A DNA stretch of 64,000 bases from Enterococcus dongliensis (GCF_005405225.1 NZ_BJDQ01000005.1:62001-126000), one strand, 5' to 3'. Positions 9,355 to 18,015 are shown, counted from the first letter of the stretch. Notes: generated by a model not told the origin, from the letters alone. Numbers and translations: made by a program.

Positions 9355-9372
9355 ATTATAAAGCGCTTTCCG
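9355..9372 (-). promoter_or_regulatory. Sorbitol operon promoter with overlapping cre site
   Basis: On the minus strand a cre-like GGAAAGCGCTTTAT is immediately followed by, and shares bases with, a -10 box TATAAT (bases 9355-9360). The -35 region (TTAATT, 17 bp upstream) is poor, as expected for an activator-dependent promoter. CcpA bound at this cre would cover the promoter and repress it directly. Confidence 0.7.
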
Positions 9373-9440
9373 ATAATAATTAATACATACTTTTTTTTCT
9401 AACAGTTTAAAAAGGTACACTAATTTATGAAACACAATAA

Positions 9441-9476
9441 AAAAAGCTTAAGTAGATTCGTCTACTTAAGCTTTTT
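9441..9476. terminator. Bidirectional terminator hairpin
   Basis: Sixteen-bp perfect stem AAAAAGCTTAAGTAGA with a four-base loop (TTCG on the plus strand). It includes the stop codon of the 2-hydroxyacid dehydrogenase gene and ends the second polyol operon on the minus strand. Confidence 0.88.
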
Positions 9477-10491
9477 GTAACACTTTATTCATTTCTGCTT
9501 GTAGTAATTGTGGAGAACGTTCGATTGCATCAATCGTATCTCCTGCAATATGTGACGTAATCACTACATTATCCAGTTCCAATAAGGGCTCCTGCAAACG
9601 AATTGGTTCTTCCCATAATACATCGATACCCGCACCAGCGATCTGCTTATTTCTTAAGCACTCAACAAAGTCGGCCTGGTTGATGATATCTGGACGAGCA
9701 GTATTAATCAGATATGCACTTGGTTTCATTAATTTTAACAATGATTGATCAACAAGATTTTTTGTTTCTGGTACTACCCGTAAATGTAAAGATACTACAT
9801 CTGAATCACTAAAAATCTCTTTTAAACTTTTTAACTTGATCTGATAGCCTTCTTGATTTAGAGTTTTTTGATCAATAAAAGCATCATATGCACTAACTTC
9901 TAATCCTAAAGCAGTTAAACGTTTTGCTACAATTTTTCCAATATGTCCTAAACCTACCAAACCAATTTTTTGATTGGAAAATGACGTTTTATATGCATCA
10001 TTAGGAAAATTTTGTGGCCATTTACCATTTTTTACTTGAATTGCAGAGGTCGCAATATTACGGACGGTCGCATACATCAATCCAATCGTAAAGTCTGCAA
10101 CAGGCTCTGCATTACGAATAACATTAATTACAGAAAGATTAGTCATTTCCTTAACTGTTGCTAAATCGATGTGTTCTAGACCACCGCGGCAAGTTCCAAT
10201 GATTTTTAAATTTCTTGCACGAGTTAATAAATTTCGTGAAACTGGTGCCAAATGAACTAAAAGATAATCAGCTGTTTCCATTGCAGTCAGTATATCTGTA
10301 GATAATTCAAAATCATTCGGACCGTCATGTTCCAATATTTTAATAATCTCACGAAATTCTGAACGAGATTTTTCAGCATACCAATCAAACATTTGAATGT
10401 TGAGTGGTTGTTCGAGTATTAACCCTTTTGCTGCTAAAGCGAGATTTTTTGCTGGAACAAAAGGATCGCCAATTACGACTATGTTAGTCAT
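9466..10491 (-). CDS. D-isomer-specific 2-hydroxyacid dehydrogenase
   Basis: A 341-residue NAD-dependent dehydrogenase of the D-3-phosphoglycerate dehydrogenase superfamily. The Rossmann motif is GLVGLGHIG (about 168-176). The catalytic Arg is in NTARPDI, a Glu lies in the DVLWEEP region and the His in SHIAGDT. It is the last gene of the operon, overlapping the aldolase gene by 8 bp. The substrate is unknown; it is more likely to act on a hydroxyacid or ketoacid derived from the imported polyol than in serine synthesis, given its company. GAAGGT precedes the start. Confidence 0.8.
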   Translation of the reverse strand: MTNIVVIGDPFVPAKNLALAAKGLILEQPLNIQMFDWYAEKSRSEFREIIKILEHDGPNDFELSTDILTAMETADYLLVHLAPVSRNLLTRARNLKIIGTCRGGLEHIDLATVKEMTNLSVINVIRNAEPVADFTIGLMYATVRNIATSAIQVKNGKWPQNFPNDAYKTSFSNQKIGLVGLGHIGKIVAKRLTALGLEVSAYDAFIDQKTLNQEGYQIKLKSLKEIFSDSDVVSLHLRVVPETKNLVDQSLLKLMKPSAYLINTARPDIINQADFVECLRNKQIAGAGIDVLWEEPIRLQEPLLELDNVVITSHIAGDTIDAIERSPQLLQAEMNKVLQKA

Positions 10492-11329
10492 CTTGTCTAC
10501 CTTCTTCCCTTAATATTCCCGCTTTCGGTTTCACATGAAATTCTGTAGCCAAAGCTAAAAGTTGTTGATCAGTAATTTGTTGTTTAATTTCTTGTCGAGT
10601 TGAACAAATCTGTAAATAAATCTTTGCTGCTTTCTCAGCCGTTTCTACTAAACCAAAAGCATCATCCATCGTCTGTCCTGCACCCATAATTCCATGATGT
10701 GGCCAGATTACTATTCTAGAGGCCTGCATTTTTTCTGCTGATGCAGCACCTAACTTACTTGTACCAGCCACCATCCACGGAAGAACCGATACTCCATCAG
10801 GAAATACGACCAAACATTCTGTAATCATTTGCCATAGCGTTTTAGTAAATTTCTTTTCATCCAATTCATGTATAAATGTCATCGCTGAAATTGCTGTTGC
10901 ATGTGTATGCAAAATAACTCGATGCTCTGGGTCTTGTTTAATACGAACTGCATGACATTGTAAATGAGAAGCTAACTCACTGGTTGGTAAATCACCACCT
11001 TCTAGTCCCCATAATAATTCATAGCAATCTCCTTCTGTATTTATTCGAATAATTGCTAGACTGTCTGCCGGATTTTTTTGAATATTTTTGAAATACTTAC
11101 CTGAACCAGAGACGAGAAAGATTTCTCCAGCTAAACTTTTTACAGTAAAATCTAAGGCTACTATTTTTTTGACTCGATTAAGATCGAGATAATACTTAAC
11201 TTCCTCTTGTGGTAATCGATAGCTAATATTTCCTCCATTTCTTTCAGCCCATCCATAGGCCCACAACTGACTAGTTGCTTCACACATTTCTCGAATAAAA
11301 GGAGCTTGATTGATCTCATGCAGTTTCAT
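10484..11329 (-). CDS. Rhamnulose-1-phosphate aldolase-like class II aldolase
   Basis: A 281-residue class II aldolase. The N-terminal AYGWAERNGGNISYRL matches the RhaD signature; metal-binding histidines are in LHTHATA and WPHHGIMG, and GSGKYF supplies the phosphate loop. RhaD splits L-rhamnulose-1-P into DHAP and L-lactaldehyde and also accepts L-fuculose-1-P and L-xylulose-1-P. No rhamnose kinase or isomerase is nearby, so the substrate is probably a ketose-1-phosphate made by the operon's own dehydrogenase. The ATG at 11329 has GGAGG eight bases upstream; a GTG at 11344 overlaps that site and is rejected. Confidence 0.8.
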   Translation of the reverse strand: MKLHEINQAPFIREMCEATSQLWAYGWAERNGGNISYRLPQEEVKYYLDLNRVKKIVALDFTVKSLAGEIFLVSGSGKYFKNIQKNPADSLAIIRINTEGDCYELLWGLEGGDLPTSELASHLQCHAVRIKQDPEHRVILHTHATAISAMTFIHELDEKKFTKTLWQMITECLVVFPDGVSVLPWMVAGTSKLGAASAEKMQASRIVIWPHHGIMGAGQTMDDAFGLVETAEKAAKIYLQICSTRQEIKQQITDQQLLALATEFHVKPKAGILREEGRQDD

Positions 11330-11357
11330 CCCATCATCCTCCACTATTTATACTTAA

Positions 11358-11540
11358 TTAAAGGAGGATCGTAATTAGTCGTGCCACGATCATAAAAGCC
11401 ACACCTAACAAGCCATGAATCCAATAAGTTTTGCTTTTTACGACATCACCATTGGCACCAATGACCAGTCTTTTAGCACCATCAAAAAATATTTTGATAA
11501 AAAAGGCTAATCCAATCAAAATAAACAAATTACTAATCAT
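11358..11540 (-). CDS. Small two-helix membrane protein of unknown function
   Basis: Sixty residues with two hydrophobic helices (about 3-20 and 42-60) separated by a short charged segment (DGAKRLVIGANGDVVKSKTYW). It starts at an ATG with TTAGGAGGATTAAG before it and sits between the AraD-like and RhaD-like genes, 22 bp and 28 bp away, so it is surely translated as part of the operon. I do not recognise a family. It may assist the PTS membrane component or be a small transporter subunit; this is a guess. Confidence 0.7.
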   Translation of the reverse strand: MISNLFILIGLAFFIKIFFDGAKRLVIGANGDVVKSKTYWIHGLLGVAFMIVARLITILL

Positions 11541-11562
11541 CTTAATCCTCCTAAACTACTAA

Positions 11563-12258
11563 TTATTTTTGTCCATAATAAGCATTCGCACCATGTTTCC
11601 GTAAATAATGCTTATCCAACACTCGCTGTGGTAATTCTTCTGCAAAGGAATTTAATTGTCGTGTTAATAAATTCATCTTGCAGACTTCTTCTAATACTAC
11701 AGCATTCATTACTGCACTATTTGCATCTTTTCCCCAAGTGAATGGGCCATGTCCGTGTAGCAAAACTCCTGGAACTTCTAAAGGTTTAATTCCCCTTTCA
11801 CGAAAAGTTTCAATAATCACATTTCCAGTTTCGTGTTCGTAACCCTCATCAATTTCACTTTGTGTTAAGAAACGAGCACAAGGGACTGAGCCATAAAATG
11901 TATCAGCATGAGTAGTTCCCATTGCTGGAACATCCAAGCCAGATTGTGCCCAAGCTGCTGCCCAGGTTGAATGGGTATGAACAACACCACCAATTTCCGG
12001 AAATGCCTTATATAAAACCGCATGAGTCGGTGTATCAGATGACGGATTTAAATTCCCTTCAATGACGTTATTATCCAAATCAACTACAACCATGTCATCA
12101 GCTGTCATTTCTTCATAACTGACACCACTAGGTTTGATAACAAAATACTTAGTCTCAGGATCATACGCACTGACGTTTCCCCAAGTGTATTTAATTAAAC
12201 CATGTTTAGGTAATGCTAAATTAGCTTGAAATACTTCTTCTTTTAATTGTTCTAACAT
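11563..12258 (-). CDS. araD: L-ribulose-5-phosphate 4-epimerase
   Basis: A 231-residue AraD, exactly the length I recall for the E. coli enzyme. Family marks are [18 protein letters not shown], the metal-binding HTHS in [26 protein letters not shown] and GHGPFTWG. It epimerises L-ribulose-5-P to D-xylulose-5-P, the entry into the pentose phosphate pathway. No arabinose isomerase or ribulokinase is present, so the L-ribulose-5-P must come from a polyol phosphate oxidised by the dehydrogenase encoded just upstream. That points to a pentitol such as L-arabitol or ribitol as a substrate. Confidence 0.88.
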   Translation of the reverse strand: MLEQLKEEVFQANLALPKHGLIKYTWGNVSAYDPETKYFVIKPSGVSYEEMTADDMVVVDLDNNVIEGNLNPSSDTPTHAVLYKAFPEIGGVVHTHSTWAAAWAQSGLDVPAMGTTHADTFYGSVPCARFLTQSEIDEGYEHETGNVIIETFRERGIKPLEVPGVLLHGHGPFTWGKDANSAVMNAVVLEEVCKMNLLTRQLNSFAEELPQRVLDKHYLRKHGANAYYGQK

Positions 12259-12323
12259 CGTTTAAGACCCCTTATTCTTTTTATTAGAATTATTCTTTTT
12301 CTTCAAAAAAATGTGTCTGATCT

Positions 12324-13385
12324 TTATTCTGGATCAATTGCAACAACGATTTTGTTATAGATAAGTTCTCGCTTAAACATCCTAGGCAATATATCTGGTA
12401 AATCATCTAATGTAATTTCATGACTTATCATTTCTTTAAACTTGATACGATGTTTAGACATTTCATCTAGCGTTGCTTCCCAGGCACGACCAGGATAAGG
12501 TGCCGTATAAGAATTCCATGAACCTTTAATTGTTAACTCTGCTCGCATAATTCGTTCTGCTTCATGTTCAGATAACGGCAAGTCTTGGTGCGATATCCCA
12601 ACTAGCACTATTGTCCCGTGCTTACGAGTAATTAAAAGTGCTTGTTTTTGAGTAAACTTACTTCCTGCCGTTTCAATTACTACATGTACTCCTAGACCAG
12701 TTTCTGCCTTGATGGCCTCTTCTAAATCTTGATTTTTACTATTGATTATTACATCTGCTCCAAGTTGTTTTGCCAAGTTCAATTTTTCATCAAAAATATC
12801 AACTGCAATTACTTTTTTCGCACCAAATATTTTTGCAATTTGAATCGCAAATTGTCCAATCGGTCCACAACCAAGAACTGCGACTGTATCTCCTACCTTA
12901 ATATCTGAGCGTTGCATCGCATGCCAACTAATTGTTGCTGGTTCCACTCCAGCAGCTGATAACAAATCTAAATCTTCTGGCATCATTACACAATGTTCTT
13001 CAGGTACTTTTACGTATTCTGCAAAGGCACCATTACTGCCTGTACCGATTATGTTATAATTATCACTGAGCCCATAAGACCCTTCTTTTGTGTATTCAGA
13101 ATTTGGATCTGGGATCAATGGTGCAACAGCGATCTTGTCTCCTACTTGAAATTTTGTGACCTGTGATCCTACCCGATCTACAGTACCACTAAATTCATGC
13201 CCTAAAATGAGCGGATACATTCTTGCACCTTTTTCTAAGTTTGCGCGGGGTACATCTGAGCCACAGATCCCCGCGTAAGCAACTTTAACTAATACTTCAT
13301 CTTCACTAATATCCGGAATATCTACTTCTTTAACTTCCAATACACCAGGTTTTACTAATACGCTTGCTTTCATTTTTTTTGTCAT
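12324..13385 (-). CDS. Zinc-type polyol-phosphate dehydrogenase lacking the structural-zinc cysteines
   Basis: A medium-chain dehydrogenase of about 353 residues, nearest in pattern to galactitol-1-phosphate 5-dehydrogenase (GatD). Catalytic-zinc residues are present (GICGSD, GHEFSG), as is the Rossmann motif GCGPIG. The lobe that normally carries four cysteines reads APLIPDPNSEYTKEGSYGLS, with none of them. It presumably oxidises the polyol phosphate delivered by the PTS. Start choice is uncertain: the ATG at 13385 is 12 bases from AGAAGG, while one at 13397 abuts it. Confidence 0.85.
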   Translation of the reverse strand: MTKKMKASVLVKPGVLEVKEVDIPDISEDEVLVKVAYAGICGSDVPRANLEKGARMYPLILGHEFSGTVDRVGSQVTKFQVGDKIAVAPLIPDPNSEYTKEGSYGLSDNYNIIGTGSNGAFAEYVKVPEEHCVMMPEDLDLLSAAGVEPATISWHAMQRSDIKVGDTVAVLGCGPIGQFAIQIAKIFGAKKVIAVDIFDEKLNLAKQLGADVIINSKNQDLEEAIKAETGLGVHVVIETAGSKFTQKQALLITRKHGTIVLVGISHQDLPLSEHEAERIMRAELTIKGSWNSYTAPYPGRAWEATLDEMSKHRIKFKEMISHEITLDDLPDILPRMFKRELIYNKIVVAIDPE

Positions 13386-13406
13386 GATATCTTTCATCCT
13401 TCTCTA

Positions 13407-14828
13407 TTAAGCTACCTTAGTTTTGGCTTCAGGACTCTCGACACTATTTTTTGCCGCAGCACGTTCAACATATCCATAAAATGCTTCTTTATTTTTACGG
13501 AATAAGAAGTATACGACAAAGTATGCAACGATTGTCAAGCCGATCCATAATGGATTCTGACTTAAAAATGCTAAGAAGATTAAACCAAAAATCGGTTTTC
13601 CTAAAATGTTAAAACTTGTTACCATTAATGCACCAGCTGGTAAAGTAACACCTACCGTTTGTGCAATTTCTGTAAACATTTGTGCTGTGTAAGTACACAT
13701 ATATAAACCTAGACTAAACCAGATCACACCGTTAATTAATGTCTTTGCAATATTTCCATTTGATAAACATACTAATGCTTGGACCATATATGGAATCGCT
13801 AACAAGTCTACAACTGGTAACGTTTGGTTTCCAGGTAAAATCATTGCAATGAAAACCATAATCGGAATTAAAAGTATTCCTGAAATCAATGTTGCTGGTT
13901 CACCATATCCGGTTGCATCATTTACACCTAGATACCACTCGCGTCCTTCATTGTTGCCACGAACATTTTTACTTGCTGCTTGTGATATTGGATTGAATGC
14001 CTGTGCAAAAATTCCTGCTACTTTAGGGAAGATTGCCATTACCGCACTCGTTGCAATTCCAACCTCTGTAATCTGTCCCCAAGCAGATAATTCAGCTAAA
14101 TTACTTAAATTTCCTAGAATTCCTAAAAATAGACCTAAAAACAATCCTAAAGAAATTGGTTCACCTAAAAAGCCTAATTTTTTCTGTAACCCTTGAGGAT
14201 TTAAACGAACTTTATGCAAGCCAATCATGTTCCAAATCGGATCCATTAATAAAGCAAAGATGCCTGGTTCGATATTATGCATTGCTATAATTGTACAGTT
14301 TGGATAATGATAATAACTAGACCATCTTCTGGCTAACATTTCTGACAATAATAAACTGTACATATTTAATAAACACATTAAAACAACTGCTAAGATCATA
14401 TTCTTCGTAGCTAGATATACCATCGAACCCCAAACCATATAGGAATAGTTATTCCATAAATCTGAAGGTTGGAATACATTGGTCCATTTCACTAAGAAAA
14501 GTACTGTTTGTAGCACCAATGCGATAACTAGATAGATCATCCCTGCTTCTGTCGAATAGGCAACTAATGCAGTTGCTTGCCAACCTACATCAAAGGCTGG
14601 GAGATTGATCCCTGTTTGATCGACCATCTGTTGAACCACTTTGGAAATAATTGGTGTATATGAGTTCAAAATCAAGGTGAAACCCATCAGCCCTACACCC
14701 GCATATAATCCAGATAAAAATGCTTTTTGAGTTTTCACTTTCAATACTTTGGCAACGACAAAAATCATTACAGGAACAAAAACTGCTGAGCCAAATGTAT
14801 CAAAAACACTCTTTAATGTTTCTAACAT
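13407..14828 (-). CDS. Galactitol-family PTS EIIC component
   Basis: A 473-residue membrane protein of the EIIC-GAT family, with about ten hydrophobic segments and family motifs FGSAVFVPVMIF near the N-terminus, FDVGWQATALVAYSTEAGM and LGVNDATGYGEPA. It is longer than its paralogue in the neighbouring operon (423 residues), mostly at the C-terminus, which ends in a charged tail (KNSVESPEAKTKVA). It forms the polyol channel, with separate EIIA and EIIB proteins encoded upstream. The exact polyol cannot be read from the sequence. Confidence 0.88.
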   Translation of the reverse strand: MLETLKSVFDTFGSAVFVPVMIFVVAKVLKVKTQKAFLSGLYAGVGLMGFTLILNSYTPIISKVVQQMVDQTGINLPAFDVGWQATALVAYSTEAGMIYLVIALVLQTVLFLVKWTNVFQPSDLWNNYSYMVWGSMVYLATKNMILAVVLMCLLNMYSLLLSEMLARRWSSYYHYPNCTIIAMHNIEPGIFALLMDPIWNMIGLHKVRLNPQGLQKKLGFLGEPISLGLFLGLFLGILGNLSNLAELSAWGQITEVGIATSAVMAIFPKVAGIFAQAFNPISQAASKNVRGNNEGREWYLGVNDATGYGEPATLISGILLIPIMVFIAMILPGNQTLPVVDLLAIPYMVQALVCLSNGNIAKTLINGVIWFSLGLYMCTYTAQMFTEIAQTVGVTLPAGALMVTSFNILGKPIFGLIFLAFLSQNPLWIGLTIVAYFVVYFLFRKNKEAFYGYVERAAAKNSVESPEAKTKVA

Positions 14829-14925
14829 CTCATTACTCCTTCTTTTTTAATATATTTATTTTTTTACTTTGCTAAATAAATCAATACTTTCTGTAAGAAA
14901 CCAAAAACAGCCTTTTCTCAAAAAA

Positions 14926-15228
14926 TTATTTATCTAGTGTCAGTAAAACTTCATCCACTTCTTCTAGAAATTCTTCTTCACCAAAACCCGTTAAGAAACC
15001 GATCGCATTTACTACTGGAATTCCATAATCACCTTCAGGTAACGGACTAGTATACGTAATGAAATCAAATTTACCTGTATTTGCTAACGACAAAGCTTCA
15101 TTGGGATTGGCCTCTGTTGTATCGATAGCATATCCCTTTTCTCCTAATGTTTCTTTCAATTTTTCTGCCACCATTGATGATGTTACTGTTCCTGAACCAC
15201 AAACTGACAATACATTGTATCTTTTCAT
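14926..15228 (-). CDS. Galactitol-family PTS EIIB component
   Basis: A 100-residue EIIB of the lactose/galactitol fold; the phospho-cysteine is Cys10 in the P-loop SVCGSGTVTSS. It passes phosphate from EIIA to the polyol bound in EIIC. The ATG at 15228 has AAGGAGG at ideal distance; the frame runs open for nine more codons into the end of the EIIA gene, which is not a plausible start. The gap to the EIIA stop codon is 19 bp. Confidence 0.9.
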   Translation of the reverse strand: MKRYNVLSVCGSGTVTSSMVAEKLKETLGEKGYAIDTTEANPNEALSLANTGKFDFITYTSPLPEGDYGIPVVNAIGFLTGFGEEEFLEEVDEVLLTLDK

Positions 15229-15247
15229 TATTATTCCTCCTTTTTGC

Positions 15248-15706
15248 TTACGCAATTTCTAATTCCATTTTTGTTATGATGGTATACATTTCCTCTACAG
15301 ATGATGCTTTTTCTAAACGTTTTAGTGTCTCAATATCTTGAAAAAGTCCCATTAATTTGCTGAGCATTTTAACCTGACCATCAGGATCCTCAATTGCCAT
15401 TAAAATGACTAATGAAACACGCACCTTTTCTTCTGGATTAATCATTGAATGAACTTCAATAGGTTCTCTCAGAGTAGCCACTGCCAAAATCGATTGACGC
15501 ACATGTTCTCGATCCGTATGAGGAATCGCAATACCATAATCTCCCATCTGTAATCCTGTTGGGAAACTCTTTTCTCTTTCCAAAACCGCTGGAACGTAGG
15601 TTGATTTAACATACCCTAGTTCCTCCATCTTTTGTCCTAGAAATGTAATTATTTCTTCGTAATCTTGTGGTTTCATTTTGCTAAAAAGCAATTCTCGTTT
15701 AATCAC
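15248..15706 (-). CDS. PTS EIIA component (fructose/galactitol type)
   Basis: A 152-residue EIIA of the mannitol/fructose/galactitol class; the phosphorylated histidine is His63 in YGIAIPHTDREHV. It starts with GTG at 15706, six bases after AGGAGGG. It is the first gene of an eight-gene operon (EIIA, EIIB, EIIC, dehydrogenase, AraD, small membrane protein, RhaD-like aldolase, hydroxyacid dehydrogenase). A cre-like site lies about 50 bp upstream. Confidence 0.9.
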   Translation of the reverse strand: MIKRELLFSKMKPQDYEEIITFLGQKMEELGYVKSTYVPAVLEREKSFPTGLQMGDYGIAIPHTDREHVRQSILAVATLREPIEVHSMINPEEKVRVSLVILMAIEDPDGQVKMLSKLMGLFQDIETLKRLEKASSVEEMYTIITKMELEIA

Positions 15707-15755
15707 TTTATCCCTCCTGTTCTATTTTTTGCTTCTTGCTTAATCAAAAGATATC

Positions 15756-15769
15756 ACGTAAACGCTTTC
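15756..15769 (-). promoter_or_regulatory. cre-like site before the second polyol operon
   Basis: Minus-strand AGAAAGCGTTTACG fits the CcpA consensus WTGNAANCGNWWNCA apart from its first bases. It lies 50-63 bp upstream of the EIIA start, where it would overlap the promoter. Confidence 0.65.
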
Positions 15770-15854
15770 TTTTGAATTTGTTTTGAACTCATTTTTTACT
15801 GAACCTATTCCTGAATATTTGTATGACTTGCTGAAAACATTAATTTATCAAGTG

Positions 15855-15888
15855 TTTCTTTTCAATTACTTAAGTAATTGAAAAGAAA
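15855..15888. repeat. 34-bp perfect palindrome, possible operator
   Basis: The half-site TTTCTTTTCAATTACTT is followed directly by its exact reverse complement, giving 34 bp of unbroken dyad symmetry centred at 15871/15872. It lies about 150 bp upstream of the EIIA start and just downstream of the terminator-like hairpin of the regulator gene. Neither side has a T-run fitting a terminator in the plus direction, so an operator for the adjacent PRD regulator is the likeliest role. Confidence 0.6.
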
Positions 15889-15916
15889 AAAAGGCCACTC
15901 TAACTTAGAGTAGACC
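15886..15916 (-). terminator. Probable terminator of the PRD regulator gene
   Basis: On the minus strand ACTCTAAGTTAGAGT with outer AGG/CCT pairs forms an imperfect stem, followed by seven T. It begins a few bases after the stop codon of the 697-residue regulator. Confidence 0.6.
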
Positions 15917-15921
15917 TAAAT

Positions 15922-18015
15922 TTATATTTTTTTAAATTTTTGGATAATTGCTAATAGTGACTCTTTATCATTTGCATTATCTAGACATCGGATTATCTTA
16001 GGATCACTAGCAATTTTTAACAATTGCATCATAGGTTGGATATGCATTTTTTTATCAGTTGCAGAAATAACAACGACATAATGATATATTTTTCCTTGAC
16101 TCATAAACCCTTGTGTTACCTTCGCTAAGCACATTCCTAATTCATTAGCTCCGTTTTCAGGAACTGTATGGGGAATAACAATTTTATTTCCTAATAAAAT
16201 ATTAGGGGTCACTTCAGGAAATTGATTTTCTAAGTGTTTCAAATAACGAGCCTCAACAATATTTCGATCAATTAAATTGTTTGTTGCTGCCTGTAAAACT
16301 TCTGACCAGCTCAATTTATTCTCCAAAATGATGATACTTTCCTTCGTAATCAAATCACTCAAATTTAACTTTGTTTCATTTGTTAGAATTTCTTGATCTT
16401 GAATTTGGAAAATTGAATTATAAGAGATCATCAATTCTTTACGAATTTTCCCTTCTGTTTCAGTATTCATTGGAAGGTGCTTTTTAATGATTGATAGAAT
16501 ATGATCTGGTTGTAATTTATAACTATCAATTTTATAAATTAACTGAATCACCTCATTGACAATCAAAGTTTTATTCATATCTGAAAGATCGTTGCCAACA
16601 ACGATAATAGGTAGATCTGTTTTTAATGGAGTAGTCGAAAAAATTAATTGAATATCTAAAGTTTTCTCCTTTTCATAAAAATCACGAATCGATAGAGACG
16701 TACTAAAGTGAATCATTGGAAACCAATTGTCTAATGTATTTTCCAAAAGTTTTGAACTAATAATACCATTTGGACAGACAACTGCGGCTTTTACAATCGT
16801 ATTATCAAGATTAATAGGTTTTTCTTTTTGCATATAAGCTCCAATAAACATAGTAATCAAATAAATCTCATCATTTGGTATCCGCTCTTCAAAAAATACT
16901 TCCAAAGGAGCAATCGATGATTTCACAATAAAAAATAACGGGTCCAATTGATTTTTAACAATATCTGTTAACATATAATCAGAAGTTAAGCCATATCGAA
17001 TTCGATAATATGCCGGTATCAAATGAAGAATCAAATTTTCAATCAATCGTTCCTTATCATTTAGTTGGATGATTGTATTTTTTTCTAATGTGGTGATAAA
17101 CATTTCGATATGTATTCGTAATGTCTCTTTATTAAGGGAAAAAATATTACTTAAATCAGTTACCTTAAGTGAGAGGATATAAAGGCAGAGATAAAGGTGA
17201 TCTGTATACGACTTTGGCAACATTTTTTTACCAGCTAATACTTTTACAACAGCTGCATATTCATTAGTATCCATAATTTCTTTTGCTTGTAAACCGAAAT
17301 ATTTCTCAATATAGTGATGATTTTTTATTCTACGATCTAATAGTACTAAAAAATAAGGAGCTGTTTGTATCCGATTATCAGTATATTGAACCTGTAATTC
17401 TTTCTCGATTGAACGTAGTAGCTTTCTTTGTGTTTCAATTTCTTTTGATTGTATAGCTAAATATTTTTCAAAAATTTGGTGATTATAAATTGAGTCGATT
17501 ACTTGATCTGTTACTACAAGAATCAGTCCCCGAATAGTCTCTTCATCTCCTCGAAAATAGTAACCATTCTTTCTGGAATAATCGATCGTTAGTTTGTACT
17601 GTTTCAGTTGTTTTTTTAATTTTTTTATGTCAGAAACAATTGTATTTTTACTAACTTCTAAACTCTCAGAAAAATGATACAGTGAAAGATAATCAGCAGA
17701 AAAAATTAGTAATAAAATAACTAAAAGACGATAATCTTCCTCTAAAAAACTATATTCATCTGCCATCAACTGACTCTCACTATTCTCAATTCCCGAAAAA
17801 GAATTAACTACTTTTGTATCTACTACAAAAGTACCATTACGTGAGCGAATGATTTTTCGATAGTCACTTTCTTGTAAATAAGCATTGATTTTTTTTAATG
17901 CATAATCCAATTGATTACGAGTTAAGTCATATTTCTCTATAATTTCTTTTGAAGAAATATTTACTGTAGAAGCAATAAGTTGTAAAACTTGAACACTTCG
18001 ATTATCTAAATCCAT
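15922..18015 (-). CDS. PRD/EIIA-domain transcriptional regulator of the second polyol operon
   Basis: A 697-residue BglG/MtlR-type regulator: N-terminal helix-turn-helix modules (about 1-170, e.g. ESLEVSKNTIVSDIKKLKK), PRD domains (about 190-410), an EIIB-GAT-like segment with a cysteine in AAVVCPNG and a C-terminal EIIA-like domain with His616 in IVIPHT. It is encoded alone, directly upstream of the polyol operon 9466-15706, with its own cre-like site and terminator; control of that operon is inferred from position. AAGGAGG precedes the ATG. Confidence 0.87.
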   Translation of the reverse strand: MDLDNRSVQVLQLIASTVNISSKEIIEKYDLTRNQLDYALKKINAYLQESDYRKIIRSRNGTFVVDTKVVNSFSGIENSESQLMADEYSFLEEDYRLLVILLLIFSADYLSLYHFSESLEVSKNTIVSDIKKLKKQLKQYKLTIDYSRKNGYYFRGDEETIRGLILVVTDQVIDSIYNHQIFEKYLAIQSKEIETQRKLLRSIEKELQVQYTDNRIQTAPYFLVLLDRRIKNHHYIEKYFGLQAKEIMDTNEYAAVVKVLAGKKMLPKSYTDHLYLCLYILSLKVTDLSNIFSLNKETLRIHIEMFITTLEKNTIIQLNDKERLIENLILHLIPAYYRIRYGLTSDYMLTDIVKNQLDPLFFIVKSSIAPLEVFFEERIPNDEIYLITMFIGAYMQKEKPINLDNTIVKAAVVCPNGIISSKLLENTLDNWFPMIHFSTSLSIRDFYEKEKTLDIQLIFSTTPLKTDLPIIVVGNDLSDMNKTLIVNEVIQLIYKIDSYKLQPDHILSIIKKHLPMNTETEGKIRKELMISYNSIFQIQDQEILTNETKLNLSDLITKESIIILENKLSWSEVLQAATNNLIDRNIVEARYLKHLENQFPEVTPNILLGNKIVIPHTVPENGANELGMCLAKVTQGFMSQGKIYHYVVVISATDKKMHIQPMMQLLKIASDPKIIRCLDNANDKESLLAIIQKFKKI

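Noticed and set aside
10530-10545. parS-like GGTTTCACATGAAATT inside the RhaD-like gene
   Set aside because: Four mismatches to the 16-bp consensus and located in coding sequence; too weak.
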